Below, one piece after another: positions 9,227 through 18,429 of a stretch of DNA of 22,761 bases (position 1 is its first letter; every line of letters starts with the position of its first letter). Source of the stretch: Mycoplasmoidaceae bacterium (GTDB taxonomy: Bacteria > Bacillota_I > Bacilli_A > Mycoplasmatales > Mycoplasmoidaceae); the NCBI GenBank assembly GCA_024427265.1, contig JAKSVP010000012.1, positions 1-22,761 of the forward strand, given 5' to 3'. The position numbers and the translations under genes are program-made. Under the pieces are notes generated by a model that ran no database searches, was not told the origin of the DNA, and was given only the letters and a program-made list of their open reading frames with translations.

Positions 9227-10207
9227 TAGTCATTCAAAGATAAAATCTACTGAATCATATTTGAACAAACTAAATCTTGGTCAGAACTTGGTTGGGTTTT
9301 TGGCTCTATCAACTTCTCCACCTCAATAGATACCACAAATTTCATAATCTTGTGTTACTAACATACTTCCTGAAGCACCACCAGTCATTCAATTTATTCC
9401 TTTATTTTGTTTACATACATATTGTGGTGAAACATCCATATATGGATAAAATTGATAATAATCTTCATCAATATAATGAAATTCAGAGTATGCTCTTTTG
9501 TATGTTAATTGGTTTGCACTAAGAGCATGAGTTTCTCATTTGCCACCTGCTAAACCCATTTCTTCTTTATATGGATAACCAGCAACATATTTCTTTTTCT
9601 TTAGAATGTCAGCATCATCTGCTGGAACAAATTTATTAATATAACCTTTTTCTCTTTGTGTTTCATTTAAACGATCTAATTTTTGTTTAATTGAACCTGA
9701 TGGATCAGCAAAGTTTGCATCGCAAACATATAGGTCAATACCATCATATCCATCAGGATTATAAAGAAATTTTTTGTCTCTGTTAGGCATATGATAGTCA
9801 AAACAATTGTTATCAAATAATATGTAGTCATCATAATCAATGACACCATTGCTGCTTGCTAATGATGAATCAGCATAGAAGTAGGCAAAAAGTTTAGGTT
9901 CAGTTGAAAGTAATTTTTCAAAACCTCAAGTAACATGTCAATTTGTTGCTACATGATATTGATAATCATTATTATCTTCTGGTGTCATATCACTAATAAT
10001 TCATCCTGTTCCAAAAACTAGTGAATATTCTTTACCTTTAGATGTTTGATAAACAGCAACAGCCATTAAACTAAATGTTCTATCACTAATGAATTGTTTC
10101 ATTTCATTAGGAACAAAATCACTACCACAACTAGTAAATGTAAATGGTACACTAGCTGCTACTAGTGATGTTGTTATTAAAGGTGTTAATCATTTAGTTA
10201 ATTTCAT
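9224..10207 (-). CDS. Putative lipoprotein serine peptidase, mycoplasma DUF31 type
   Basis: A 327-aa protein read on the minus strand with several TGA as Trp. The signal MKLTKWLTPLITTSLVAAS leads to FTSC with Cys27 as the lipid site. The rest fits the mycoplasma DUF31 family, a trypsin-like fold whose members include the immunoglobulin protease MIP. Hallmarks in order: DRTFSLM at 42-48, FGTGWIIS at 65-72, ATNWHV with candidate His91, GIDLYVCDANF with candidate Asp158, and GGASGSML with candidate Ser279, followed by ICGIYWGG. All three catalytic positions are present, so I infer an active surface protease. There is no ribosome-binding site; a TATAAT ends 10 nt before ATG. It converges on gatB and shares its terminator. 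The substrate cannot be told from sequence. Confidence 0.85.
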
Positions 10208-10217
10208 ATTATTTAAT

Positions 10218-10223
10218 ATTATA
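10218..10223 (-). promoter_or_regulatory. -10 box of the DUF31 lipoprotein gene
   Basis: TATAAT on the minus strand, 10 nt before the start codon, with no Shine-Dalgarno in between; leaderless or nearly so. Confidence 0.55.
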
Positions 10224-10264
10224 ACCTATTTTAAAATTTTAATATAAAATTTTAAAATATACTA

Positions 10265-10270
10265 TATAAT
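10265..10270 (+). promoter_or_regulatory. -10 box of a candidate non-coding RNA
   Basis: TATAAT at the end of an A/T-only stretch, divergent from the DUF31 lipoprotein promoter 42 nt away. A GC-richer structured segment begins about 7 nt downstream. Confidence 0.55.
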
Positions 10271-10327
10271 CTATATGCGTAATTAAATTTATCGCTCTTG
10301 CTGGGCGGTTTTGTTCTGCCCAGAGGG

Positions 10328-10353
10328 GGTGAATAAAATTTATGTTTACGTAT
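10328..10353 (+). repeat. Short direct repeat, copy 1 (inside the RNA candidate)
   Basis: GGTGAATAAAATTT (10328-10341) followed 4 nt later by TTACGTAT. It matches 10502-10526, where the gap is 3 nt. Confidence 0.8.
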
Positions 10354-10457
10354 GGAGTCAATCGAACAAATTGTTTTATTGCTCCTAGTGATTCTCTTGT
10401 TCAAGATAACTAAGAGTTAACAATTATTCGATTCACTTCCTTGGCAAAAGCCTAAAG

Positions 10458-10489
10458 AAAAAGGAGCAGTTGCGTCTGCTCCTTTTTTT
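10458..10489. terminator. Terminator of the RNA candidate; also fits the minus strand
   Basis: AAGGAGCAG (10461-10469), loop TTGCGT, CTGCTCCTT (10476-10484), then T residues. The A run before it makes it a plausible second terminator for uvrA on the other strand. Confidence 0.88.
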
Positions 10490-10501
10490 AATTACCGATT
10501 T

Positions 10502-10526
10502 GGTGAATAAAATTTCTATTACGTAT
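10502..10526 (+). repeat. Short direct repeat, copy 2
   Basis: GGTGAATAAAATTT (10502-10515) with TTACGTAT at 10519-10526. The following ~30 nt show no long stem before the next terminator, so this looks like a remnant or a minimal second unit. Confidence 0.75.
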
Positions 10527-10557
10527 AAAAGTATTATATAGTATTTGTTTAAAAAAG

Positions 10558-10587
10558 AAAAAGAAGCAGCGTCAACTGCTTCTTTTT
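10558..10587. terminator. Terminator downstream of uvrA, bidirectional
   Basis: AAGAAGCAG (10561-10569), loop CGTCAA, CTGCTTCTT (10576-10584), with A runs before and T runs after. On the minus strand it ends in T tracts and lies about 35 nt after the uvrA stop. It differs from the hairpin at 10461-10484 by two compensated base pairs near the stem base (GGAGC to GAAGC). Confidence 0.88.
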
Positions 10588-10621
10588 AATTTGGTATATT
10601 ATGTATCCTCGAGATATCATA

Positions 10622-13468
10622 CTATTTTTTCAATAATGGTTTCAAGAATTTAGCAGTATAGGAGATATCACTATCTTTTAAGATTTGTTCTGGTGTTCCA
10701 GTAGTGATTATTCTTCCACCTCTATCTCCACCATCTGGTCCTAAATCAATGATGTAATCAGCACACTTGATAATATCAAGGTTGTGTTCGATAATGATGA
10801 CTGTGGCACCATTATCAACAATTCTATTTAATACTTCAATTAGTTTAGCAATATCGTGTTGATGCAAACCAGTTGATGGTTCATCTAACACGATAATTGT
10901 TCTATCACTAGCTTTACGTTGTAAGAACTTAGCTAATTTAATACGTTGTGCTTCACCACCAGATAAATCAACCGATGGTTCACCTAGTTTTAAATAACCT
11001 AGTCCTACATCTTTCATTAATTCTAGTTTACGTTTAATAGAAGGAATGTTTTGGAAGAAGTCATATGCTTCATCAACAGACATTTCCAAAACATCATAGA
11101 TTGATTTATTCTTGTAGAGAATAGATAATGTTTCAGCGTTATATCTCTTACCTCCACATTCATCACATTTAACATAGACATCTGGTAAAAAGTGCATTTC
11201 AATTCTAATATATCCATCACCTTGGCACTTTTCACATCTACCAGATTCTACGTTAAAACTAAATCTTCCTTTATCATATCCTCGAGCTTTAGCTTCAGGA
11301 GTATTAGCAAATACTGTTCTAATATCATCAAATAAACCAGTATATGTTGCTGGATTAGATCTTGGCGTTCTACCAATAGGTTCTTGCGTGATAACTATTA
11401 AGTTATCAATATCTTGTATTCCTGTTAAATCTGTTACTTTAGGTGCTAATTCAAAAGGATTAAATAAGATCTTTTTGATGTTAGCAACTAAAGTTTCATT
11501 AACAAGAGTTGATTTTCCTGATCCTGAAACTCCTGTTACACATATAAGTTTTCCTAGTGGGAATGTAACATTAATATTCTTAAGGTTATTAAGTTTTGCT
11601 CCCTTAAGAATAATCCTTTTACCATTTCCACCTCTTCTTTGTTTTGGTACAGGAATCTTATATTCTCCTGATAAGTATTTACCTGTAATTGATTGTTTAC
11701 AAGCGATTAAATCATCAACAGATCCTGTGGCAATAACTTTGCCACCATTGATACCTGCAAGCGGTCCTACATCAATTAAATAATCTGCCGCTTTCATGGT
11801 ATCAGTATCATGTTCTACTACTATAAGAGAGTTTCCTAAATCTCTCATTGCTTTCATTGTATTGATAAGCTTTTGATTATCTTTTTGGTGTAAACCAATA
11901 GATGGTTCATCAAGAACATATAAAACACCAGTTAAGCTTGAACCAATTTGGGCAGCTAATCTAATTCTTTGGTTTTCTCCACCAGAAAGAGTTCCTGCAG
12001 ATCTTGATAATGTTAAATAATCAAGACCAACATTGATAAGGAACTCTAATCTGTTAACAATTTCTTTTAAGACTTGTTTACCAATTTGTCTTTCTGTTTC
12101 ATTTAGTTCAAGTCCTAAGAATCAATCATGCATTTGTCCTACGGACATATCACATACATCCATAATTGATTTACCATTAATTTTTACAGATAATGCCTTT
12201 TCATTTAATCTATGTCCATGACATTTCTTACATGGTTTTTCTACCATATACATTCCATAAAATTCTCTGGCCATTTCAGAGTTAGTTTCTAAGTGTCTAC
12301 GTTTAATTGTAGCTAAAACACCTTCGATGTAGTCATTGTATGAATATGTCTTGTAAGATGCTGATTTAGCTACTACTTCTATTGGTTCATCGCTTCCTCA
12401 CATCATTAAGTCAATTTCTCTTCTTGAAAGATTCTTAATTGGCTTATTTCTATCAATATGATAGTGATCTAATAAAGCAGAGAATTTTTGTCATTCTAGG
12501 TTCTTAGAATCCATAGTATTTTTAAACCATCTAATACCACCTTCATTGATAGAAAGATTACGGTCTGGAATCATTCTATCTTCATCTGGTTCATAGACAA
12601 ATCCTAGACCTTTGCATTCATCACAATAACCTGTTGGTGAATTAAATGAAAATAGTCTTGGTTCCATTTCTGGAATAGAAAAACCACAGACTGGACAAGA
12701 GTGATTTTTAGAGTATAAAATATCACTTTTACCATCTCAAATAACAACTTTGTTGTTACCATGTTTTAAACAAGTTTCAACTGCTTCTGTTAAACGATCA
12801 TGTGTTTGATTATCTTCGTTTAAAACAATACGATCAACGATGATGTCAATGTAGTGAAACTTGTTTTTATCTAAATCAATTTTATCGTCTAAAGAATATA
12901 CATTTCCATCTATTCTTACACGTAAAAATCCATCTAATTTTAGCTTGTTTAGCTCTTTGGCAAAAGTTCCTTTTTGCTTAAAAGCAATAGGAGCTAATAA
13001 TTGGATTTTTGATTCCAATTTATAGTCAAGATAAATCTTATCAACAATTTGTTTTGTTGTTAGAGTTTTAATTGGTCCATGGCCTTTTGGACAGTATGGT
13101 ATTCCAATTCTTGCTCATAACAATCTTAAATAATCATAGATCTCAGTAACTGTTCCCACTGTTGATCTAGGATTATTAGTTGTTGTCTTTTGATCAATAG
13201 AAATAGCAGGTAATAATCCTTCAATTGAATCAACATCAGGTTTATCGTTATTACCTAGAAATTGTCTAGCGTAGCTTGACAATGATTCTAGATATCTTCT
13301 TTGTCCTTCTGCATAAATAGTATTAAATGCTAATGACGATTTACCAGATCCTGATAAACCTGTCATTACCACTAATTTGTTCTTAGGAATAACAACATTA
13401 ACATTTTTTAAGTTGTTTTGTCTAGCTCCTTGAACATAAATATTGTTGTGTAAATCTTGTTTAGCCAT
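10622..13468 (-). CDS. uvrA: Excinuclease ABC subunit A
   Basis: A 948-aa UvrA of normal length, the damage-sensing ATPase of nucleotide excision repair that loads UvrB. It holds two ABC cassettes. The first Walker A is GLSGSGKSS at about 37-45 and the second GVSGSGKST at about 646-654. ABC signatures are [12 protein letters not shown] and [12 protein letters not shown], each followed by a Walker B ([25 protein letters not shown]). Zinc-binding clusters appear as SCPVCG...YCDECKG in the first half and CEKCQGDG...KCDECGGKR in the second. I chose the ATG of MAKQDL at 13468 because the family begins here; an in-frame ATG 27 nt upstream falls in an inverted repeat. TGA occurs as Trp, TGG once. 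No uvrB or uvrC is present in the window. Confidence 0.97.
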
Positions 13469-13477
13469 AATAAATAA

Positions 13478-13502
13478 AATATATCTTGTTTTCACAAGAT
13501 AT
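13478..13502 (-). promoter_or_regulatory. Inverted repeat overlapping the probable uvrA -10 box
   Basis: ATATCTTGT (13481-13489), 4-nt spacer, ACAAGATAT (13494-13502): a perfect 9-bp inverted repeat. On the minus strand its downstream half merges with TATATT (13483-13478), which lies 9 nt before the uvrA ATG and could be the -10 box. This geometry resembles an operator. A hairpin at the very 5' end of the mRNA is the alternative reading. Confidence 0.45.
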
Positions 13503-13531
13503 AACCAATAATATATATTTAATAACCCATT

Positions 13532-13553
13532 ATAAATACCTAAAGGTATTTAT
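13532..13553. repeat. Inverted repeat in the uvrA / lipoprotein intergenic region
   Basis: ATAAATACCT (13532-13541), spacer AA, AGGTATTTAT (13544-13553). A perfect 10-bp near-palindrome with no T tract, so more like a protein-binding site than a terminator. Confidence 0.6.
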
Positions 13554-13583
13554 CTTTGGCTATTAAGAAAATATATAGATGGA

Positions 13584-13611
13584 AATAAATAATTTATATA
13601 AATTATTTATT
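13584..13611. repeat. A/T-only inverted repeat
   Basis: AATAAATAATTT (13584-13595) and its exact complement (13600-13611) around a 4-nt loop. All A/T, so part of this could be composition alone, but 12 perfect pairs stand out. Confidence 0.5.
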
Positions 13612-13654
13612 AAGTTTATAATGAAGGTGAGATGAATAATATATATAAAATATA

Positions 13655-13660
13655 TATAAT
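13655..13660 (+). promoter_or_regulatory. -10 box of the two-gene lipoprotein operon
   Basis: TATAAT at the end of a TA-repeat tract, 69 nt before the start codon. Transcription would begin near 13666, inside the hairpin that follows. Confidence 0.45.
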
Positions 13661-13700
13661 AAAGTATCTGGGTTACCTTTGGTAGCTTAGATACTTTTTG
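13661..13700 (+). promoter_or_regulatory. Long leader hairpin with T tract upstream of the lipoprotein operon
   Basis: AAAGTATCTGGGTTACC (13661-13677), loop TTT, then a fully pairing 3' arm (13681-13697; G-U allowed) and more T. This 17-bp stem has the form of an intrinsic terminator, but the gene upstream (uvrA) is divergent, so it can only lie in the leader of the downstream operon. Attenuation or mRNA 5' protection are both possible. The ribosome-binding site GGAGGT at 13721-13726 is outside the stem. Confidence 0.6.
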
Positions 13701-13729
13701 ATTCATCACATAATTCCATAGGAGGTATT

Positions 13730-16700
13730 ATGAAATTAAAAACGAAACTTGTTAGTATTTTAGGAACAGCTGCTATTGCTACAACTAGCTTGTCTGTTGT
13801 TTCTGCTTGTACGTTTACTAGAAAGCCAAAAGGTGAATATGATAAGCCTACTTTCCACTATGCCGGTGAAACAACATTGGCTACTGAAGAAGGCAGAAAC
13901 ACACTTGCCATTTCTGGTTTCTATGCAAATAGAGATTTATATACTGGTGAAGAAGTAACAATTGAAGCTATAAATCCAACAAGCAATGATAAATCTGAAG
14001 ATGTTACTGCTTCCTTCAGTAAAGATGAAAATGGTTTTGTTGTTAATGTAACATTAACCAAAATTGAAGCTGAATCAACTGAAGAAGGTGGTGCGACTTT
14101 CAATTTATTGTTCAAAACTAAATATGACAATCAAACTTATGAAATTCCTTTAGAGAATAAAACGTTCACAGTTAACTATATTCCAAAATATGTAAGAAAT
14201 GATATTACATTATTTGGTGCAACAACTGTCAGCACTCCTAAAGGCAACTCTGAATTCACACTTCAATATCAACTTAATCATAAACTTGAAGCAAATAGAA
14301 CAATTCTAACACCTGAAACAAACAATAGTAAGGTTCATTATAGATCTATGTCTAGAGAGGGGCAAATTATTACATTAACTCTATGAGTTGATGTTCCTGA
14401 AGCTGAAAAATTCTCTCCAGATATATCTGAAAAGTTCACTGTAAGTTTCCCAATTAGTTATTATGGAAGCACTCAACCTCGTGATACTATAGCTCATGAG
14501 GAAGTGACTGTTAACTATGTTCCTAATTGAAAACCAATCTATGTTTATGCTGTTGGTAAGACAGAAGAAGACTTTATTGATTTAGGTTCTATTAAGAAAG
14601 ATGTTGATGAATCTGGAAAAGTTAAACTAACAGCTAATGCTAATTTTGAATTGTCTAGATCTCTTGAAACTGGTGAACAACTTCAAATTACTGCATCAAC
14701 TAATGATGGAAATCCTCTCCCTCACTTTGATAAATGAACATACACAATGATTGGAACATCAAATTATTTGAGCTTATCAACAACATTTGAACCTCAAAAA
14801 GTTGGTGAAGCATATGTTAGTGAAGCTTATAGCTTCCAATTAGTGTTCACATTTACAAAAGAAGGAGAAGAACCAAGAGTTACAACATACCCAGATGTTG
14901 GTTTTGGTTGATCGCCTGAATGAAAAAACAATAACATTTCAGACTTAGAAGAAGAAAAAACAACACCTTCATACGAATTTGAAGCAGATGGAACAACATC
15001 ATTTAGTGTTCCTAGTAATAGATTTAAACTTGAAAGAAACCTTGACATAAGTAAAGGTGACTCATTACAAGTTCAAGTTATTCAAGACCAAAATGTTGTT
15101 CAATACTCTAGTTATGAATTGGTATCAACTGGTGGTGTTTCACCTGAATATTATTTAAAGATGTACTTTAATTTGAATATTCCCGCTGATGAAATACAAT
15201 ATCCTCACACATACCCATTTAAATTACAATTTAGCTTTAAAAACAACAATGTTTTGATGAGAAGCAAAACTTTACCAAGTAAAAGTGGCGAAATTTATAA
15301 AGTTAACTATAAACCATCGACTAACAAATTAACATTCCCTAACGAAGTAAAAAACGGTCAAGCTGGATATACATATTTTGCATTCGATGCTATTTTTAAT
15401 GAAGCTCCTACATATCCAAGCATTGAAAATGTTACTGTAACACCTGATGCAGGATATGCAATTAGCCCTTTTAATAGCACTACTACACTTGATGGAAAAT
15501 CTAAATTTGAATATAAACCTGCTGAAAACAAGATATCTTTTGAACTTTGTTTTGTTCCAACAGAACAACAAAAATATACTGCACAAAGCTTTAATATTAG
15601 CGTTAGTGTTAAACCAACAGGAGTTGATCCTATAACTGGAAGCACAACATTAATTTATGCTCCTCTTGAAGAAGATCCTGAACAAGAACAAGAAATTGAA
15701 AGTTATATTCATGACCGTTCATTCTCATTAATGTGCTACACTGAAGCAAACGGTACATACAATGTAAACTATGCTTCAGCATGAATTATCAATCAAGCTC
15801 ATAATGGTGTTTTAGATAAAGAAACAAATGAAATAAATGATGATGATCCTAAGCAAAATTATGCTTATTATGTTGTAACATCTTACGATACTTACAAAAA
15901 CTTTACAAAATTGTATGCACAAGCTGCGGCTAGTGAAGGCAATGTTAAGTTTGGTGTTGGTGTAGCAGATGGTACAATGCAAAAAGAATATTCAGATTAC
16001 CAAGGTAATAAAGTTAAAGGTCTTAAATTTAACACTGACTATATGATGCTAGATGCATACAATGCATTCTCATTTGAAACTGACTGTAGTAATTATCTAT
16101 GATCAAACAACGTTGAAGATCCATACTACAGCAGTCTAACAGGTACATCAAACATTGTTGTAGGAAGAATAAACTTCGCATATGTTGATGGTGCAACTGA
16201 AGCAGATTTACCATCTGGTTCTAAAATGAACATTCATATGAAGAACAAACTTGGAAAGATTAATGGTTGAGCTGAAGAAGGTACCCCTATTGTTAACTTC
16301 AAAGAAGATTCTGAAGGAAAAGACACTTCTAGTGGTTACTATGTTTGAAACTCAGACCAAATATTCCAAGGTGGTTTCCCAACTATTTCTTATAATATTT
16401 CATCACAAAAAACAGATACATTAGCTAGATGAGATGAAGGTTGATGAACAAACGAAGGTAAGACAACATTTACAACACAATACTACTCTGCGGATGAAAC
16501 TTATTACTATGGGCTATATGATAGCAAGTATCTTGATAAAGATATTAGCCTTTATCACTACTCGCCTACTTACTACATTAAAAATATTAATACTAGCTCA
16601 CTTCCACGTTTATCTCCTGGATCAATGATTGCTTATCGTGAATCAGATAATAAAATATATGTGTTTGGAATCTTTGGCGGAAGAATTGGACGCTCTAATG

Positions 16701-16777
16701 GATGCTTTGACATCCTATCTGAAGAATGGTCTGATGGCAATGCACATAATATATTAGATTATTACATAAACCAATAA
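13730..16777 (+). CDS. Large lipoprotein: Ig-like repeats plus catalytically dead DUF31-like domain
   Basis: A 1015-aa protein with more than a dozen TGA-Trp codons and one TGG. The signal MKLKTKLVSILGTAAIATTS ends VVSAC, Cys27 lipidated. Residues 30 to about 640 look like tandem beta-sandwich units, each closing on a motif such as FTVNYIPK, VTVNYVPN or YKVNYKPS. After an acidic linker (EEDPEQEQEIE) the C-terminal ~350 residues align with the DUF31 peptidase at 9224-10207: DRSFSLM at 662-668, ASAWIIN, YYVVTSYDTYKNF, NIVVGRINFA, SPGSMIAY, FGIFGG. The positions matching His91, Asp158 and Ser279 are Asp720, Asn808 and Pro963, so peptidase activity is very unlikely. A binding role is inferred. 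GGAGGT lies 4 nt before the ATG. The next lipoprotein gene starts 14 nt after its stop. Confidence 0.8.
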
Positions 16778-16791
16778 TGAAAGGAAAATTT

Positions 16792-18351
16792 ATGAAAAAT
16801 AAAAAAATATTAATCCCTATTTTATCTATTGGTGCACTAACCTCTGTTGTTGCACCATTATCAACATTAACAAGTTGTGGCAAAAAACTTGGAAATTTAA
16901 TGACTGAATACACTCCAACAATTGCTGCACCTGAATATAAAGAAGCATTTGCTACTCCACATGATGTTGTCGTACAATATCTTAAAGAATGTTACGATAA
17001 CCCTGAAATATTTAGGCAAGATTTGTTATACACATTATCTAGAGGAATGCCTCAGTATAATGCTTATATGTCTGAATTCTGTGAAATTAGTGATGCAGAT
17101 TATGACGCAACAATTGATAAAATCCAAGTTAATAAAAATGATGAAACGGTATCTTTTGAATTAACTATGAAGATTCATTTCGATTACAGCAAAACGAAAA
17201 AATATGAACTTGAATGATATGATTTAAATTACCAAATATGAGATTCAGTTACTACAGCAAAATTTGTCTTTGATTTCAAAACTACTACTTTTGATGCGTT
17301 CGATGCAAGAGGACAAAGAAGACAAATGACAACATATGCTGGTGCAACTCAACTAGGAATTTCTGAATTCCGTTCAACTACTCAATTGATTAAACAAACT
17401 GGAAAAGGTATAAATCTTGAAGGCAATGAAGTTGACTTAGGTCAAAGTGGTGGTGATTTATGTCACTTTATTCTTCCAACATATGATTACTACGAAAAAG
17501 AAGGACAAACTGAAACATATTATAAGAACTATACAGAAGCTTGAAAGTTATGATTAAACTACTGAGGTATTCAAGCACCAGTTCTATCATTCAAATATTA
17601 CATGCCAAGTAATAACGTTCTTGCTTCTGACGACACTCCTAGAGCTTTAGACTTTGGATCTTATCATATGCAATATGCTAGATTAAAAGATCTTTATACT
17701 TATGGAAAATCTACACAAACATCTTATGTTGATAACCCAGAAAAAACAATTATGGGGTTCAACCTATCTCATGACTCATCTCGAAACTGAACAAATATTC
17801 AATCAGATATAGGCTGAGATGCAGCAAATAAAGCTTTAACACTTGGTAATCAATCTGGATTAATTACTAATGTTGCTCCACATGCTTTTGATGGTGTATT
17901 TTCTGAATATACAAATTTAGGGATCCCTAACGAAGTAGAAGCATTGGTTATACCTGGATCTTATTCAGATTTTGGTGACTATGCATTCACATCTAGCTTT
18001 GGATTGAAAAAATTAATATTTGAACAAACAGGTGACAATGTTGTTGCTTTCCATGACCATAGTTTTGATACACTACCAAATGTTGAGGAAATTGACTTCA
18101 GTAAAATGGGAAAGACAAAATCAGGTATGTTAACACAAATGGGTGGTATTGGTGCATCAGCATTTGCTGATATCCATTTAGGAGTTGAAACACAAGTTGG
18201 TGTTAAAGAAGGTGACATCATTATTCCAGTAGGTGCTGATGAAGAAACATGAAAAGCACAATTAAAAACACTAGGATTTAAATTAGTGGAAGAAGAACAA
18301 GCTAGTGGAAAACCCGGTGGATGATACGTTCACACTGCTGACAAACCTTAA
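16792..18351 (+). CDS. Lipoprotein with BspA-like leucine-rich C-terminal region
   Basis: A 519-aa protein, second gene of the lipoprotein operon. The signal MKNKKILIPILSIGALTSVV ends LTSC with Cys29 as lipid site and resembles that of the small lipoprotein at 3189. I chose the ATG at 16792 because AAAGGA lies 6 nt upstream; an in-frame ATG at 16777 overlaps the previous stop and lacks a site. Residues 30-370 show no family I recognise and are rich in Tyr, Thr and Trp. Residues about 381-440 carry an LRR_5/BspA-like pattern (ALVIPGSYSDFGDYAF, LKKLIFEQTG, HDHSFDTLPNVEEIDFSKM). Such repeats are known from mucosal and trichomonad-associated microbes, but here only two or three units are visible. 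A terminator follows directly. Confidence 0.78.
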
Positions 18352-18361
18352 TCGAAAAACT

Positions 18362-18390
18362 TACATAGGTAAAACCTATGTATTTTTTTA
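18362..18390 (+). terminator. Terminator of the lipoprotein operon
   Basis: TACATAGGT / ACCTATGTA (18362-18370 with 18374-18382), loop AAA, then seven T. Confidence 0.92.
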
Positions 18391-18416
18391 TATATATTTT
18401 TAATTTAAATAATAAA

Positions 18417-18422
18417 TATAAT
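18417..18422 (+). promoter_or_regulatory. -10 box of mnmA-alaS
   Basis: TATAAT ending 7 nt before the mnmA ATG. Transcription would start at or next to the A of ATG, implying a leaderless mRNA. Confidence 0.6.
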
Positions 18423-18429
18423 ACATAAC

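Larger units (their letters stand above)
10277..10490 (+). ncRNA. Candidate structured non-coding RNA, family not recognised
   Basis: About 214 nt from a TATAAT to a strong terminator, with no convincing gene. Domain I is a long hairpin, 10284-10342: core CTGGGC / GCCCAG (10301-10306 with 10318-10323) extended outward by about 17 more pairs including G-U. Domain II pairs 10354-10375 with 10419-10439 over about 19 bp (AATCGAA / TTCGATT, TTGTT / AACAA) with small mismatches and a 43-nt loop. A terminator hairpin follows at 10458-10489. The loop segment TGCTCCT (10380-10386) is identical to the terminator's 3' arm and can pair with its 5' arm AGGAGCA (10462-10468). I checked for tmRNA, RNase P RNA, SRP RNA and T-box signatures and found none. 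No gene lies downstream on this strand, so a free-standing RNA is likeliest. Confidence 0.55.

Noticed and set aside
10342..10413. Small ORF of 23 codons (MFTYGVNRTN...) inside the structured RNA candidate
   Set aside because: The purine-rich GAGGGGG lies too far upstream and is buried in a stem, and the frame overlaps the pairing arms of domain II; coding use is not supported.
10277..10490. Possibility that the structured RNA is SRP RNA, tmRNA or RNase P RNA
   Set aside because: There is no GGAAG-type SRP apical motif, no tRNA-like ends or tag ORF ending in Ala-Ala-type residues, and no conserved RNase P core such as GAAAGUCC.
13632..13685. 17-codon leader peptide (MNNIYKIYI...) ending in a rare TGG just before TAG, with AAGGTGAG upstream
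   Set aside because: The most likely -10 box lies within it and its sequence follows from the AT-rich repeat; a tryptophan-type attenuator cannot be claimed without a mapped start.
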